Source: Bacillota bacterium
GTDB taxonomy: Bacteria; Bacillota; UBA4882; UBA8346
Assembly (NCBI GenBank): GCA_023429995.1
Contig: JAEZCE010000090.1
Coordinates: 1-64,000 of the forward strand
Reading direction: 5' to 3'
DNA: 64,000 nucleotides
Positions within the stretch are counted from its first letter, which is position 1. Every line of letters starts with the position of its first letter. The notes under the pieces are model-generated. The model did not search any database, had not been told where the DNA came from, and worked only from the letters and a program-made list of their open reading frames with translations. Shown here in pieces: positions 25,680 through 34,863 of the stretch. A program made the translations under genes and the position numbers.

Positions 25680-26258
25680 ATGAATCGTGATCAGATTATT
25701 AAGGTTTTACGTCAACATGTATCCGAAAAAAGATTGGCCCATTGTATACGGGTTGAAGAAACGGCATTGAAGTTGGCGGACCGTTTTGAAGTGGAAAAGG
25801 ACTTGGTGAGCCCAGCCGCGCTCCTACATGACCTTTGCAGGGAATATACTGAAGATTTGCTCTTGAAACTGGCTATTAATTTTGGTATAGTTATAGACGA
25901 TATTGAGAAAAGAGAACCTATTCTATTGCATGGTTCGGTGGCGGCGGCGGTAGCCCGGACTGAATTGGGGATTCGTGATCCGCTGATTTTGGAGGCCATT
26001 ACCTTACATATTACAGGCGGACCCAAGGTTACCGATTTAACTAAACTCATTTATATTTCCGACTTTATAGAGCCGGGCCGCACGTTTCAAGAAGCGGTAA
26101 TTTTGCGCGAAGCTTCCTCTCAAATCGCTCCGGAACTTCTTTTGCTAAAAGTTTATAATCGGACCTTAGAATTTTTAGTGAATAAGAATTATTTAATTCA
26201 CCCCTTGGGGATTGCCGGTAGAAATGAACTTCTTATGAAAGGAATTATTGAAGAGTGA
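25680..26258 (+). CDS. yqeK: HD-domain diadenosine tetraphosphatase YqeK
   Basis: This symmetrical Ap4A hydrolase of the HD superfamily has 192 residues from ATG 25680. The metal site is seen as H-x-x-R..., LLHDLCRE (HD), HGSVAA (His) and a later ISDFIEPGR (Asp). GTGGAG at 25665-25670 is well placed as the ribosome site, so the GTG inside it is rejected as a start. It ends overlapping rsfS by four bases (GTGA), and the nadD/yqeK/rsfS order is conserved apart from the three genes inserted here. Confidence 0.92.
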   Translation: MNRDQIIKVLRQHVSEKRLAHCIRVEETALKLADRFEVEKDLVSPAALLHDLCREYTEDLLLKLAINFGIVIDDIEKREPILLHGSVAAAVARTELGIRDPLILEAITLHITGGPKVTDLTKLIYISDFIEPGRTFQEAVILREASSQIAPELLLLKVYNRTLEFLVNKNYLIHPLGIAGRNELLMKGIIEE

Positions 26259-26587
26259 AAGAAACCTTAACCCTCATTTTAGAGGCTGTTAACCAAAAGA
26301 AAGCGCTGAATCCGGTGATTCTTGATTTAAGGGGCATTTCCGATATAACGGATTATTTTGTAATTTGTTCCGGTAAAACGGCAATTCAGGTTCGTTCCAT
26401 TGTTGACAACATTATTGATGAATTAATCGAATTTGGCGCGCAAATCCCTTTAAAAGAAGGATATCACGAAGGCAATTGGGTTTTGCTGGATTTGGGCAAT
26501 ATAGTCGTTCATGTTATGCAAGAAACGGAACGGGATTTTTATGCATTGGAAAACTTATGGCACGATGCTGAGGTTCTTAATTTATGA
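26255..26587 (+). CDS. rsfS: Ribosomal silencing factor RsfS
   Basis: This 110-residue protein binds uL14 and blocks 30S/50S joining during starvation. The family core ILDLRGISDITDYFVICSG is near residue 25, followed by EGYHEGNWVLLDLG and VVHVMQETERDFYALENLW. It starts at GTG 26255 within the end of yqeK, implying translational coupling. Confidence 0.95.
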   Translation: MKETLTLILEAVNQKKALNPVILDLRGISDITDYFVICSGKTAIQVRSIVDNIIDELIEFGAQIPLKEGYHEGNWVLLDLGNIVVHVMQETERDFYALENLWHDAEVLNL

Positions 26588-26625
26588 TTACGATCTAATT
26601 TGAATGTGGATGTTTTCGGTAACAT

Positions 26626-26661
26626 CGCCCCTGGCATTTGCCGGGCTATTTTATTTTTAGG
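26626..26661 (+). terminator. Imperfect hairpin between rsfS and leuS
   Basis: GCCCctGGC pairs imperfectly with GCCGGGC, followed by TATTTTATTTTT. It may be a weak terminator or attenuator. There is no T-box sequence here. Confidence 0.45.
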
Positions 26662-26671
26662 GGGCTTATTC

Positions 26672-29122
26672 ATGAGTAAAGTTGAAAAATATCATCACTC
26701 GGAAATCGAACCGAACTGGCAAAAAAAGTGGGAAACTGATGGTTTGTACCATTCTGAAATTAACAAGGGAAAGCCTAAATATTATGCATTAACCATGTTA
26801 CCTTACCCGAGTGGAGATTTGCACATCGGTCACTGGTATGCCTTCACCCCTTCCGATGCCCACGCCCGGTTTAAAAGGATGAACGGTTATAATGTACTGT
26901 TTCCGATGGGGTTTGATGCATTTGGATTGCCGGCTGAAAATGCGGCAATTAAAAGGAAGATTCATCCTCATACTTGGACCATGGGGAATATTGAAAAAAT
27001 GCGCCAACAAATGAAAAGTATGGGAGCCATTTTTGATTGGCGGCGTGAAATCGTTTCCTGTTTACCGGATTATTACCGTTGGACTCAATGGTTTTTCCTG
27101 AAATTTTTTGAAAAGGGGATTGCCTATAAACGTTTTGCTCCGGTCGATTTTTGTCCGGCATGTAATACGACGCTTGCCAGGGAACAAGTTTGGGGTGAGG
27201 ATCGTCATTGTGAACGTTGTCAAACCCCGGTTATTAAAAAAGAGTTAAGCCAATGGTTTTTTAAGATCACAGATTATGCTGATGAATTATTGGATTTTTC
27301 TCAAATTGATTGGCCTGAAAGGGTCATCTCGATGCAGCAAAATTGGATAGGCCGTAGTGAAGGCGCAGAAGTGAATTTCCATACCGAGTCCGGACAGGAG
27401 ATTAAAATTTTTACAACCAGACCGGATACTTTATGGGGGGTAACTTTTATGGTTCTTGCTCCGGAACATCCTCTGGTGCAGCAAATTACCACCCCCCAGT
27501 GTCAAGCGGAAGTTGAAGAGTATGTTGCCCAAGCCGCCAGACAATCCGAAATCGAACGTCTGGCAACTACCAAAGAGAAAACCGGTATTTTCACTGGAGC
27601 ATATGCTATCAATCCAGTCAACGGGGAAAAGGTTCCCATATGGATTGCCGATTATGTCATGATGGGTTATGGCACGGGGGCGATTATGGCAGTACCCGCT
27701 CATGATGAGCGAGATTTCGATTTTGCCCGAAAATTTAACCTACCCGTTAAAATAGTGATTGCACCCAACGGGTGGACTGGGCAGGAAGCTTTGAATGAAG
27801 CTTATACAGGAGTTGAGGAAGGAAAACTCGTAAATTCCGGCCAGTTTAACGGCATACCGGCTATGAAAGCCAAGGCTGTTGTTACATCCTGGCTATCTGA
27901 GCAGGGTATTGGCAAGAAGACGGTTAATTACCGCTTGCGTGACTGGCTAATTAGCCGTCAACGTTATTGGGGCGCCCCGATTCCGATCATTTATTGTGAA
28001 AAATGTGGTACCGTTCCGGTTCCTGAAAAGGATTTGCCTGTATTGTTACCGGAAGATGCCGAATTTTTGCCAACCGGGGAATCACCCCTGAAATATCATG
28101 ACGGATTCCGTAAAACCACTTGTCCAAAATGCGGCGGCCCCGCCGAACGGGAAACCGATACCATGGATACCTTTATGTGTTCATCCTGGTATCCCTATGG
28201 TTATTTAAGTCCCTATTACCAGGGAAATGTTCCGTTTAACCCGGAGGAAGGGAAATATTGGCTGCCCATTGATCTTTATACCGGGGGAATTGAACATGCT
28301 TGCATGCACCTTATTTATATCCGGTTTTTCACAAAAGCTATGCGCGATTTAGGTTTGGTTGATTTCGACGAACCGGTGGTCAAGTTGAGAAATCAAGGAA
28401 TCATTCTTGGAGAAGACAGCGAAAAAATGAGCAAATCCAGGGGGAATGTCGTAGCTCCTGATGATTTGGTCCAAAAATATGGCGCGGATGCTGTTCGGGC
28501 ATATTTAATGTTCGGCTGGCGCTGGGAACAAGGAGGGCCTTGGGATAGTAAAGGAGTCGAAGGTATCTACCGCTTTTTGAACCGGATTTGGGACTTGACT
28601 TTGGAAGAAGCTCCGGCGGGAAATTCATCCGAAGCTGAAAAAGTTTTACGACGGAAAACTCATCAGACTATCGCCAAGGCGACTAAAGAAATCGAGAATT
28701 TTTCTTTTAACACCTACCTTGCTTCATTAATGGAACTTTCAAACGTGATGGCCAAACATAAAGCTGAAGTTTATGAAACTGTTGCCTGGAAGGAATCTGT
28801 AAAAACCTTACTTCTTTTAATGGCGCCGGCTTGTCCTCACATTACAGAGGAAATTTGGGCACGACTCGGACTTCCTTATTCCATTCATAATCAAAGTTGG
28901 CCTAAATTTGATCCCGATTTGGCAGCTGAAGAGACAGTGGAGATTGTGCTCCAAATTAATGGAAAAATTCGTGAAAAATTAGTGGTTCCTATTCATAGTT
29001 CTGCGGAAGAACTTCAGAGTATGGCCATGCAAAATGATGTGATTCAAAAAGCGATTGTTGGTAAAACAGTGAAAAAAGTGATTGCTGTACCTGATCGTTT
29101 GGTAAATGTAGTTATCGTATAA
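26672..29122 (+). CDS. leuS: Leucyl-tRNA synthetase
   Basis: This class I synthetase charges tRNA-Leu; 816 residues. Motifs in order: PYPSGDLHIGHW (HIGH box), a zinc-like CPACN...CERC knot, the CP1 editing domain with TTRPDTLWG and the GTGAIMAVPAHDERD region, a second C-x-x-C pair, and EKMSKSRGN (KMSKS). The anticodon-binding and C-terminal domains are complete. ATG 26672 follows AGGGGG; the frame is open further upstream across the hairpin, but without a start signal. Confidence 0.97.
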   Translation: MSKVEKYHHSEIEPNWQKKWETDGLYHSEINKGKPKYYALTMLPYPSGDLHIGHWYAFTPSDAHARFKRMNGYNVLFPMGFDAFGLPAENAAIKRKIHPHTWTMGNIEKMRQQMKSMGAIFDWRREIVSCLPDYYRWTQWFFLKFFEKGIAYKRFAPVDFCPACNTTLAREQVWGEDRHCERCQTPVIKKELSQWFFKITDYADELLDFSQIDWPERVISMQQNWIGRSEGAEVNFHTESGQEIKIFTTRPDTLWGVTFMVLAPEHPLVQQITTPQCQAEVEEYVAQAARQSEIERLATTKEKTGIFTGAYAINPVNGEKVPIWIADYVMMGYGTGAIMAVPAHDERDFDFARKFNLPVKIVIAPNGWTGQEALNEAYTGVEEGKLVNSGQFNGIPAMKAKAVVTSWLSEQGIGKKTVNYRLRDWLISRQRYWGAPIPIIYCEKCGTVPVPEKDLPVLLPEDAEFLPTGESPLKYHDGFRKTTCPKCGGPAERETDTMDTFMCSSWYPYGYLSPYYQGNVPFNPEEGKYWLPIDLYTGGIEHACMHLIYIRFFTKAMRDLGLVDFDEPVVKLRNQGIILGEDSEKMSKSRGNVVAPDDLVQKYGADAVRAYLMFGWRWEQGGPWDSKGVEGIYRFLNRIWDLTLEEAPAGNSSEAEKVLRRKTHQTIAKATKEIENFSFNTYLASLMELSNVMAKHKAEVYETVAWKESVKTLLLLMAPACPHITEEIWARLGLPYSIHNQSWPKFDPDLAAEETVEIVLQINGKIREKLVVPIHSSAEELQSMAMQNDVIQKAIVGKTVKKVIAVPDRLVNVVIV

Positions 29123-29146
29123 TAGGTTTAAGGGCAGTTTACACAA

Positions 29147-29707
29147 ATGAGGCCGGTAAAGGACATGGATGTTTTTAAAATACCTATTGTATTAAGACCT
29201 GAACTGAGAAAGACGATCCAGGCCCGGTTTATCGGCAATGAGTGCCTGATTCAGTTTCCAGGTATATGGATCAAAAGAAAAAAATATTTGGCGATGATGA
29301 TTGATCGGGTCTATTGGCGGCTGATGGCTCGCATTTCAATTGATATGCTGAGGAAACGCGCCGCGGAATTAAACCAGCAATACTTTGGTTTCAATTATCA
29401 AGGTGTCCATTATCATCGTCAATTTGGAAGATGGGGTTCCTGTTCGACTTTAAGGAATATTAATATATCTCACCGATTGATCGGAGCTCCTGAACAGTTA
29501 AGCGATTATGTGATTATTCACGAACTCGCTCATCTTAAATTTTTGAATCATGGTAAGGATTTTTGGAAATTAGTCGTCGGTACGGGTGTAGATCCAAAAA
29601 AAATCCGGAGCGAAATTTCTTTTTATGGCCAAAGCTGGCAAAATAGATATTATCAGTGGTATCGGCAAATTTTGGATTTAATTGATTCGACTGATTACAA
29701 AAAATAA
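29147..29707 (+). CDS. YgjP-like zinc metallopeptidase (DUF45, WLM/SprT-like)
   Basis: This protein of 186 residues has the gluzincin motif HELAHLKFLNHGKDFW (HExxH plus third His), preceded by RWGSCSTLRNINIS, the pattern of YgjP/DUF45 proteins. Such proteins are predicted metal-dependent proteases; substrates are unknown. The start ATG 29147 is uncertain, since ribosome sites are weak both for it and for ATG 29165. It lies 25 bases after leuS and may be cotranscribed. A strong terminator follows. Confidence 0.88.
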   Translation: MRPVKDMDVFKIPIVLRPELRKTIQARFIGNECLIQFPGIWIKRKKYLAMMIDRVYWRLMARISIDMLRKRAAELNQQYFGFNYQGVHYHRQFGRWGSCSTLRNINISHRLIGAPEQLSDYVIIHELAHLKFLNHGKDFWKLVVGTGVDPKKIRSEISFYGQSWQNRYYQWYRQILDLIDSTDYKK

Positions 29708-29769
29708 AAATAAATCGAATTTAAAAGTAGCAAATTTGTTAATACCCAAAGAACGATGGCAAAACAGTC

Positions 29770-29797
29770 AGCCCGGGGAAACCCCGGGCTTTTTTGT
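29770..29797 (+). terminator. Intrinsic terminator
   Basis: AGCCCGGGG-AAA-CCCCGGGCT is followed by TTTTT. Confidence 0.95.
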
Positions 29798-29910
29798 TTG
29801 AATAAAGCCCCAGGTAAAAGGGGATTTTATCCTTAGAGTTCGCGGATGTTCTAATATAGACTTCAGGTACCGCATCCGAGTTCAAAAATCTACTCTGGGG
29901 ATGTGTCCTA

Positions 29911-31212
29911 TTGAAATTTTTAAATCGTAAACGAATTATCTATCTATGGCTATTTGTAGGATTGTTCATTTTTTTAAGCGGTTCGTGTTTACTGCAAATC
30001 ACTCATTTGCCTCTCAATTTGAAAGTCTCCCCGGGCCAAAAAATAAAGCTTTCAACTTATTTTCCTTTAAGCTTTTATACCGTTCATCAACATATTAAAG
30101 CACATATTTCAGAAATATCCGTTCAATCATTGCCGTTATTGTCCCATAACCTTATTGTAAATTCGCCAAGAAGCGAAGAATTTGATGTTCAAATTCGCTT
30201 ATTAGGTGCGATACCGGTAAAAAAACTCCATGTGGAAGTTACTAAACCAACCCTGGTGGTTCCGGGAGGACAAGCTATTGGGGTTTTGTTTTCCAGCAAG
30301 GGGGTAGTGATTATCGGTCATTTATCCCTTAAAGGGATTGATGGACAAACACATTACCCGGCGAAAGATGCCGGTTTGCAGATTGGAGATATTTTGCTTG
30401 CTATGAATGATATGCCTGTCAATCGAGTGGATGAAGTTGAATATCAATTACGAAACTATCAACCTATGCGCAAATTTATAAAGCTAACAATTTTACGGCG
30501 AGGTAAACAGGTTCACACCACGATTAGACCGGTATATTGTGCGAAAAATGGCGCCGTTCCCCATTACATGCTAGGAATTTATATTGAAGATCCTGCTGCC
30601 GGAGTTGGAACACTAACTTGTTATGATCCTTTGAGCAAGCGTTTTGCAGGGCTAGGACACCGAATTGCCGAATTTGCCGGTAAAAAAGGAATCCCATTTA
30701 ATCAGGGGGAAATTGTTCTTGCCAAGATCAATGGGGTTAGAGTGGGGATACCAGGCCAACCTGGCGAAAAAATTGGAGTATTCAATTCCTTAACCCATCC
30801 GCTTGGTAAGATTGAAAAAAATAGCCGTTTCGGAATTTATGGTCATTTTTATGAAAGGGTTTCTTATAGCCCGGACACTCCGATTCCGGCAGCCTATTGT
30901 TCTGAAGTTACCGTTGGACCCGCTCAAATATATACGGTTATCAAAGGCGCCAAAATTGAACATTTTAAGGTTGAAATTGTAAAAGTTTACCGCCAGGATG
31001 CGCCAAGGGATAAAGGAATGGTTTTAAAAGTAGTAGACCCCTTACTGCTTAAATTAACCGGAGGAATCATTCAAGGAATGAGTGGAAGTCCCATTATTCA
31101 ACGGGGAAAATTTGTCGGTGCTGTAACTCATGTTCTTGTCAATGACCCAACAAAGGGCTATGGGGTCTTGGCGGAATGGATGATTCAAGAAATGAACGGA
31201 AGAGCATCCTAG
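29911..31212 (+). CDS. spoIVB: SpoIVB serine peptidase
   Basis: This S55-family peptidase is secreted by the forespore and cleaves SpoIVFA to activate sigma-K processing. It has 433 residues. An N-terminal signal anchor covers residues 9-30, a PDZ domain about 115-195 (DAGLQIGDILLAMND), and the peptidase domain 205-430 has the catalytic His in LGHRIAEF and Ser in QGMSGSPIIQ. The start is TTG 29911 behind GGGGATG. It lies directly upstream of spo0A, the conserved order in spore formers. Confidence 0.96.
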   Translation: MKFLNRKRIIYLWLFVGLFIFLSGSCLLQITHLPLNLKVSPGQKIKLSTYFPLSFYTVHQHIKAHISEISVQSLPLLSHNLIVNSPRSEEFDVQIRLLGAIPVKKLHVEVTKPTLVVPGGQAIGVLFSSKGVVIIGHLSLKGIDGQTHYPAKDAGLQIGDILLAMNDMPVNRVDEVEYQLRNYQPMRKFIKLTILRRGKQVHTTIRPVYCAKNGAVPHYMLGIYIEDPAAGVGTLTCYDPLSKRFAGLGHRIAEFAGKKGIPFNQGEIVLAKINGVRVGIPGQPGEKIGVFNSLTHPLGKIEKNSRFGIYGHFYERVSYSPDTPIPAAYCSEVTVGPAQIYTVIKGAKIEHFKVEIVKVYRQDAPRDKGMVLKVVDPLLLKLTGGIIQGMSGSPIIQRGKFVGAVTHVLVNDPTKGYGVLAEWMIQEMNGRAS

Positions 31213-31231
31213 CAGGGATGCTTTATTTTTT
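31203..31231 (+). terminator. Intrinsic terminator overlapping the spoIVB stop
   Basis: AGCATCC-TAGCA-GGGATGCT is followed by TTATTTTTTT. The stop codon of spoIVB is in the loop. Confidence 0.85.
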
Positions 31232-31257
31232 TGTTTTTAAATATCCTAGAAAGAAAA

Positions 31258-31284
31258 AGGAATTTTTTACGAAATAGCGAAAAA
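31258..31284 (+). promoter_or_regulatory. Candidate sigma-H promoter of spo0A
   Basis: AGGAATT at 31258 and AGCGAAAAA at 31276 resemble the sigma-H elements (AGGAWWT and RnnGAATww) with one mismatch and near-normal spacing. In Bacillus spo0A has a sigma-H promoter, which supports the call, but the match is imperfect. Confidence 0.35.
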
Positions 31285-31323
31285 TACTTCATAAATTCTA
31301 TACGAATGATTGAGGTAGAAAAA

Positions 31324-32100
31324 ATGCAATCTATCCGAGTTGGGATAGCAGATGATAACCGGGATTTCTGCCAGTTACTCCAAGACTTTTTTTCAACACG
31401 ATCAGAAATTGAAGTGGTGGCAACTGCTTATAATGGTTTCGATATCATTAAAATTCTCCCACAAGTCACGATGGATGTGTTATTATTGGATATGATAATG
31501 CCCCAGATGGACGGGCTTGGAGTACTCCAATGGCTGAGGGAACATCCCGAAATTCATCGGCCGAAAATAATCATTTTTTCCGCATTTGGTCAAGAAGAAA
31601 TCGCCCGCAATGCAGTAACTCTCGGTGTTGATTATTATGTTTTAAAGCCTTTTGATTTGGAAACACTGACCAAACGTATCAGCGAAGTCGTAAAGGGCAT
31701 GAACGACATCACCGTTACGCGGCGCAAACCTACCAGTTATTCCAGAGATTTAGAATTAGAGGTGAGCAGGATTATTCAAAGTTTGAATATTCCGCCTCAT
31801 TTTAAAGGTTATTCTTACTTGCGGGATGCTATTATTATGGCCAGCCAGGAACCGGGGCTGATTAATGAAGTGACTAAAAAGCTTTATCCTTTAATTGCTG
31901 AACAATACCATACCACCATGAATCGGGTAGAACGGGCCATGAGGTTTGCCATTGAAACAGCATGGAATAAGGGAGACGTACAGACTTTACATAATCTATT
32001 CGGGTATTGTGTGGATGATAAAAAAGGCAAACCAACCAATGCTTCATTTATCGCAAAGATCTCCGATAAAATGCGGTTGGAGAAGAATATTAGAAGGTGA
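31324..32100 (+). CDS. spo0A: Sporulation master regulator Spo0A
   Basis: This response regulator commits the cell to sporulation; 258 residues from ATG 31324. The receiver domain (1-125) has the acidic pair Asp10-Asp11, the phosphoacceptor Asp56 in LLLDMIMP and Lys in VLKPF. The DNA-binding domain (about 145-255) carries TKKLYPLIAEQY and the recognition helix region NRVERAMRFAIETAWNKG. GAGGT upstream supports this start; open sequence further upstream lacks one. A phosphorelay is expected to feed it, but no kinase is adjacent. Confidence 0.97.
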   Translation: MQSIRVGIADDNRDFCQLLQDFFSTRSEIEVVATAYNGFDIIKILPQVTMDVLLLDMIMPQMDGLGVLQWLREHPEIHRPKIIIFSAFGQEEIARNAVTLGVDYYVLKPFDLETLTKRISEVVKGMNDITVTRRKPTSYSRDLELEVSRIIQSLNIPPHFKGYSYLRDAIIMASQEPGLINEVTKKLYPLIAEQYHTTMNRVERAMRFAIETAWNKGDVQTLHNLFGYCVDDKKGKPTNASFIAKISDKMRLEKNIRR

Positions 32101-33228
32101 ATGAGTTTGGATTGTAAGGCAATAGCGCGTATTGACGTTCGTACAAAGAATCTGGCCAAACGCATTCGTCCCGGGGAGATCGCTGTTCTTGATCATGCGG
32201 ATATTGATCAAGTCTCTGCCGATTCACTGATTAAAGCAAGAATCAAAATGATCGTTAATGCCAGTCCATCCCAAACAGGACGTTACCCAAATCCGGGTCC
32301 AGCTTTTTTGCTGCAAGAAGGAGTCATGATTCTTGATAATGTCGGCAAAGAGATTTTCCAAAAGGTTCACGAAGGGGATTTATTAGAAATTCGTGGAAAT
32401 CAAATTTGGAAAGAAGAAGTCTTGGTCGCTGAAGGCCAATTCCTGGAGCTGGATGCTGTTCTTAAAAACATAAAAAAGCTCCGTCATATGCAGGCCAATG
32501 AATTAGACAAATTTATCCACAATACCCTTGAATATGCGATGAAGGAAAAGGATTTAATTTTGGGTACTCTTGACATGCCCGAAGTTAAAACAAAGTTTGA
32601 AAGTCGACCCGTTTTGGTTGTGGTTCGCGGGCAGAATTACCGTGAAGATTTGACGATTATTAAATCTTATATCGATGACGTCAATCCCGTATTAATCGGT
32701 GTTGATGGAGGCGCCGATGCTCTTTTGGAGTTTGGATATATACCGGATATCATTATCGGGGACATGGATAGTGTTACCGATTCGGCCCTAAAGTGCGGCG
32801 CCGAAATCATTGTTCATGCTTATACCGATGGCAGAGCGCCAGGATTGAGCAGAGTTGAGAAATTAAATTTGGCCGCTAAAATTTTTCCGGCCCCTGGCAC
32901 CAGCGAAGATATTGCTTTATTGTTAGCCTTTGAAAAAGGGGCGGATTTGATTGTTGCCGTGGGTACCCACACCAGTATGGTTGATTTTCTTGAAAAAGGA
33001 CGGGCTGGGATGGGAAGTACTTTCTTAGTCCGCCTAAAAGTTGGTTCTATTTTAGTAGATGCCCGGGGAGTCAGCAAAATTTATCAAGGCCGAATTAAGC
33101 TTAGCTATTTATTTCAAATAGCGATTGCCGGGATTTTAACGATTATTATTGTTTTTTCTCAGTTACAATGGTCAAGGGATTTATTTCGAACTTTTTGGCT
33201 ACAATTAAAAATATGGTTCGGTTTTTAA
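32101..33228 (+). CDS. steA: SteA-like cytokinetic ring protein (thiamin pyrophosphokinase-like fold)
   Basis: This 375-residue protein is homologous to SteA of corynebacteria/Rv1697. Its middle has VGVDGGADALLEFGYIPD and IIGDMDSVTD, the metal-binding pattern related to thiamin pyrophosphokinase, and it ends in one transmembrane helix (about 338-360). In Corynebacterium SteA and SteB help recruit cell-wall factors at division; the role in spore formers is not established. The start is ATG 32101 directly after spo0A, or TTG 32107, which is better spaced from AAGG. The steB-like gene follows. Confidence 0.88.
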   Translation: MSLDCKAIARIDVRTKNLAKRIRPGEIAVLDHADIDQVSADSLIKARIKMIVNASPSQTGRYPNPGPAFLLQEGVMILDNVGKEIFQKVHEGDLLEIRGNQIWKEEVLVAEGQFLELDAVLKNIKKLRHMQANELDKFIHNTLEYAMKEKDLILGTLDMPEVKTKFESRPVLVVVRGQNYREDLTIIKSYIDDVNPVLIGVDGGADALLEFGYIPDIIIGDMDSVTDSALKCGAEIIVHAYTDGRAPGLSRVEKLNLAAKIFPAPGTSEDIALLLAFEKGADLIVAVGTHTSMVDFLEKGRAGMGSTFLVRLKVGSILVDARGVSKIYQGRIKLSYLFQIAIAGILTIIIVFSQLQWSRDLFRTFWLQLKIWFGF

Positions 33229-33253
33229 GAGTCTATAAATTTGGGGGATTTTT

Positions 33254-34147
33254 ATGATTATCGATTTGCGTTATCATGTTGTTTCTTTAGTCTCGGTCTT
33301 TTTAGCACTGGGGCTTGGCATTATAATTGGCGCCAATTTGGGCGTTTCCGGCAGTCCTCATTTTGAGAAACAAATCCAGCATTTGGAACAAACTTATCAG
33401 AAAATTCGTGAAGACCAAAAGTTATTACAAACTTCATTACAAGTTAAAGACAATGAAATCGATATCGCCAACCAATTTCAAAAAGCTATCGTTCCAAATC
33501 TTATAACGAACCGATTACTTGGTAAAAGAATTGCCATCATTCGCACGAATTCTTCGGTTGATTTTAAATATGCCAAGCAATTGTTTAATCTTTTGCGCCA
33601 AGCCGGAGCTGATGTAACATCGATAACTACTTTTAATCAAACCCTCAACCTTAACGATAATCAGCTTAAAAATGAGATCAATGGCGCATTTGAATTTACT
33701 CAATCCGATGATAAAACTTTTAATTTCCGCATATTTACTAAATTAGCCCAAATCATCACCAACGGTCAAAGTAGCTCTCAATTGATCTTTATGCAAAATA
33801 AGGAATTAATTCAGTTGTGGGGAGAGTATAATCGAGGTTATGTTGATACGATTGTGTTTTTGGGGGGAGGCATGAATCCGGAAAGCGATCATCAAACTTT
33901 AATTGACGGGCCTTTATTAGATGCATTTCAAAATATTAAAGTTGCAAAATTCGGAGTTGAGCCTAGTTTTGTAACTCAGTCGTACATGCACTTATACCAG
34001 TCCAAATGTCAAGGAACCGTGGATAATATTGATACCCCCCCTGGCGAGGTAACTTTGGTTTATTTATTGGCTTCCGGGAAAAAAGGATTTTATGGTGTTA
34101 AAGATACTGCCCGTTCGTTTATCCCGGAATTTAAGCTTAATTATTAA
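33254..34147 (+). CDS. SteB/MctB-like protein (DUF3186, copper transporter annotation)
   Basis: This protein of 297 residues has one N-terminal transmembrane helix (8-28; LVSVFLALGLGIIIGANLG), a coiled coil (35-75) and a soluble alpha/beta domain. It belongs to the family named after mycobacterial MctB (Rv1698) and corynebacterial SteB. The MctB name implies copper export, but in a division cluster a SteA partner role is more likely. ATG 33254 follows GGGGGA. It lies 26 bases after steA; the pair is kept together across phyla, which supports complex formation. Confidence 0.82.
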   Translation: MIIDLRYHVVSLVSVFLALGLGIIIGANLGVSGSPHFEKQIQHLEQTYQKIREDQKLLQTSLQVKDNEIDIANQFQKAIVPNLITNRLLGKRIAIIRTNSSVDFKYAKQLFNLLRQAGADVTSITTFNQTLNLNDNQLKNEINGAFEFTQSDDKTFNFRIFTKLAQIITNGQSSSQLIFMQNKELIQLWGEYNRGYVDTIVFLGGGMNPESDHQTLIDGPLLDAFQNIKVAKFGVEPSFVTQSYMHLYQSKCQGTVDNIDTPPGEVTLVYLLASGKKGFYGVKDTARSFIPEFKLNY

Positions 34148-34172
34148 TATTGAAAAACGGGAAGTGATTTTG

Positions 34173-34859
34173 GTGGGAACTTCTATAGATAGCTTAACAG
34201 TATTAATTCCGGCTTACAATGAAAAAAAGACGATTCAGGCGACAATCCAGGCTGTTAAGAACAGTGGGCAAGTTGACCAGATTATCGTAATTAACGATTG
34301 CTCTCAGGATGAGACCAGCCGCCTTGCGAAAGAGGCCGGCGCAGAAGTCTTGGATTTGCCTCGAAACCTAGGCAAAGGCGGGGCTTTAAACTGCGGACTT
34401 AAAATGGCTACCGGAAATATTATCGCCTTGCTCGATGCCGACTTAGGCAAAACAGCTTCCGAAGTAACCAAGTTAATTGAGCCGATACGCTCCAATAAAG
34501 CTGATTTAACGATTGGACGTTTTCCTCCTGCAGGGCGAAAAGGTGGATTTGGCTTGGTTACTCGTCTTGCCAAAAAAGGAATTCGCAGTTATACCGGTTT
34601 GGAAGTTTCCAGTCCGCTTTCCGGACAAAGAGTGATGCGTCGTGAAATTTTGAACCAAATTGGACCGTTTGAATCCGGATTTGGTGTGGAAGTGGGAATG
34701 ACGATCGATGTTTTCCGACATGGTTTTCGGGTAAAAGAAGTGCCGGTCGTTATGAGCCACGCGGAAACCGGTCGGGACCTTGCCGGATTTCTTCACCGGG
34801 GTCGTCAATTTTGGGATGTGGCTTTGGTTTTAATCAGCCGACTTTTTATTAAGAGGTGA
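34173..34859 (+). CDS. Glycosyltransferase family 2
   Basis: This cytoplasmic GT-A transferase has about 228 residues. VLIPAYNEKKTI opens the fold, NDCSQDETS follows, and LLDADLGKT is the DxD-like metal motif. Later SGQRVMRRE and FGVEVGMTID resemble dolichol-phosphate sugar transferases of the GT2 group. The start is uncertain: TTG 34170 or GTG 34173 both fit GGGAAG at 34159. Open sequence upstream overlaps the end of the steB-like gene and is not needed. It is followed after four bases by a lipid-linked sugar transferase gene. Confidence 0.88.
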   Translation: MGTSIDSLTVLIPAYNEKKTIQATIQAVKNSGQVDQIIVINDCSQDETSRLAKEAGAEVLDLPRNLGKGGALNCGLKMATGNIIALLDADLGKTASEVTKLIEPIRSNKADLTIGRFPPAGRKGGFGLVTRLAKKGIRSYTGLEVSSPLSGQRVMRREILNQIGPFESGFGVEVGMTIDVFRHGFRVKEVPVVMSHAETGRDLAGFLHRGRQFWDVALVLISRLFIKR

Positions 34860-34863
34860 ATCC

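Noticed and set aside
26588..26671. T-box leader before leuS
   Set aside because: Only 84 bases are available and no T-box sequence or specifier stem is visible; only a short imperfect hairpin is present.
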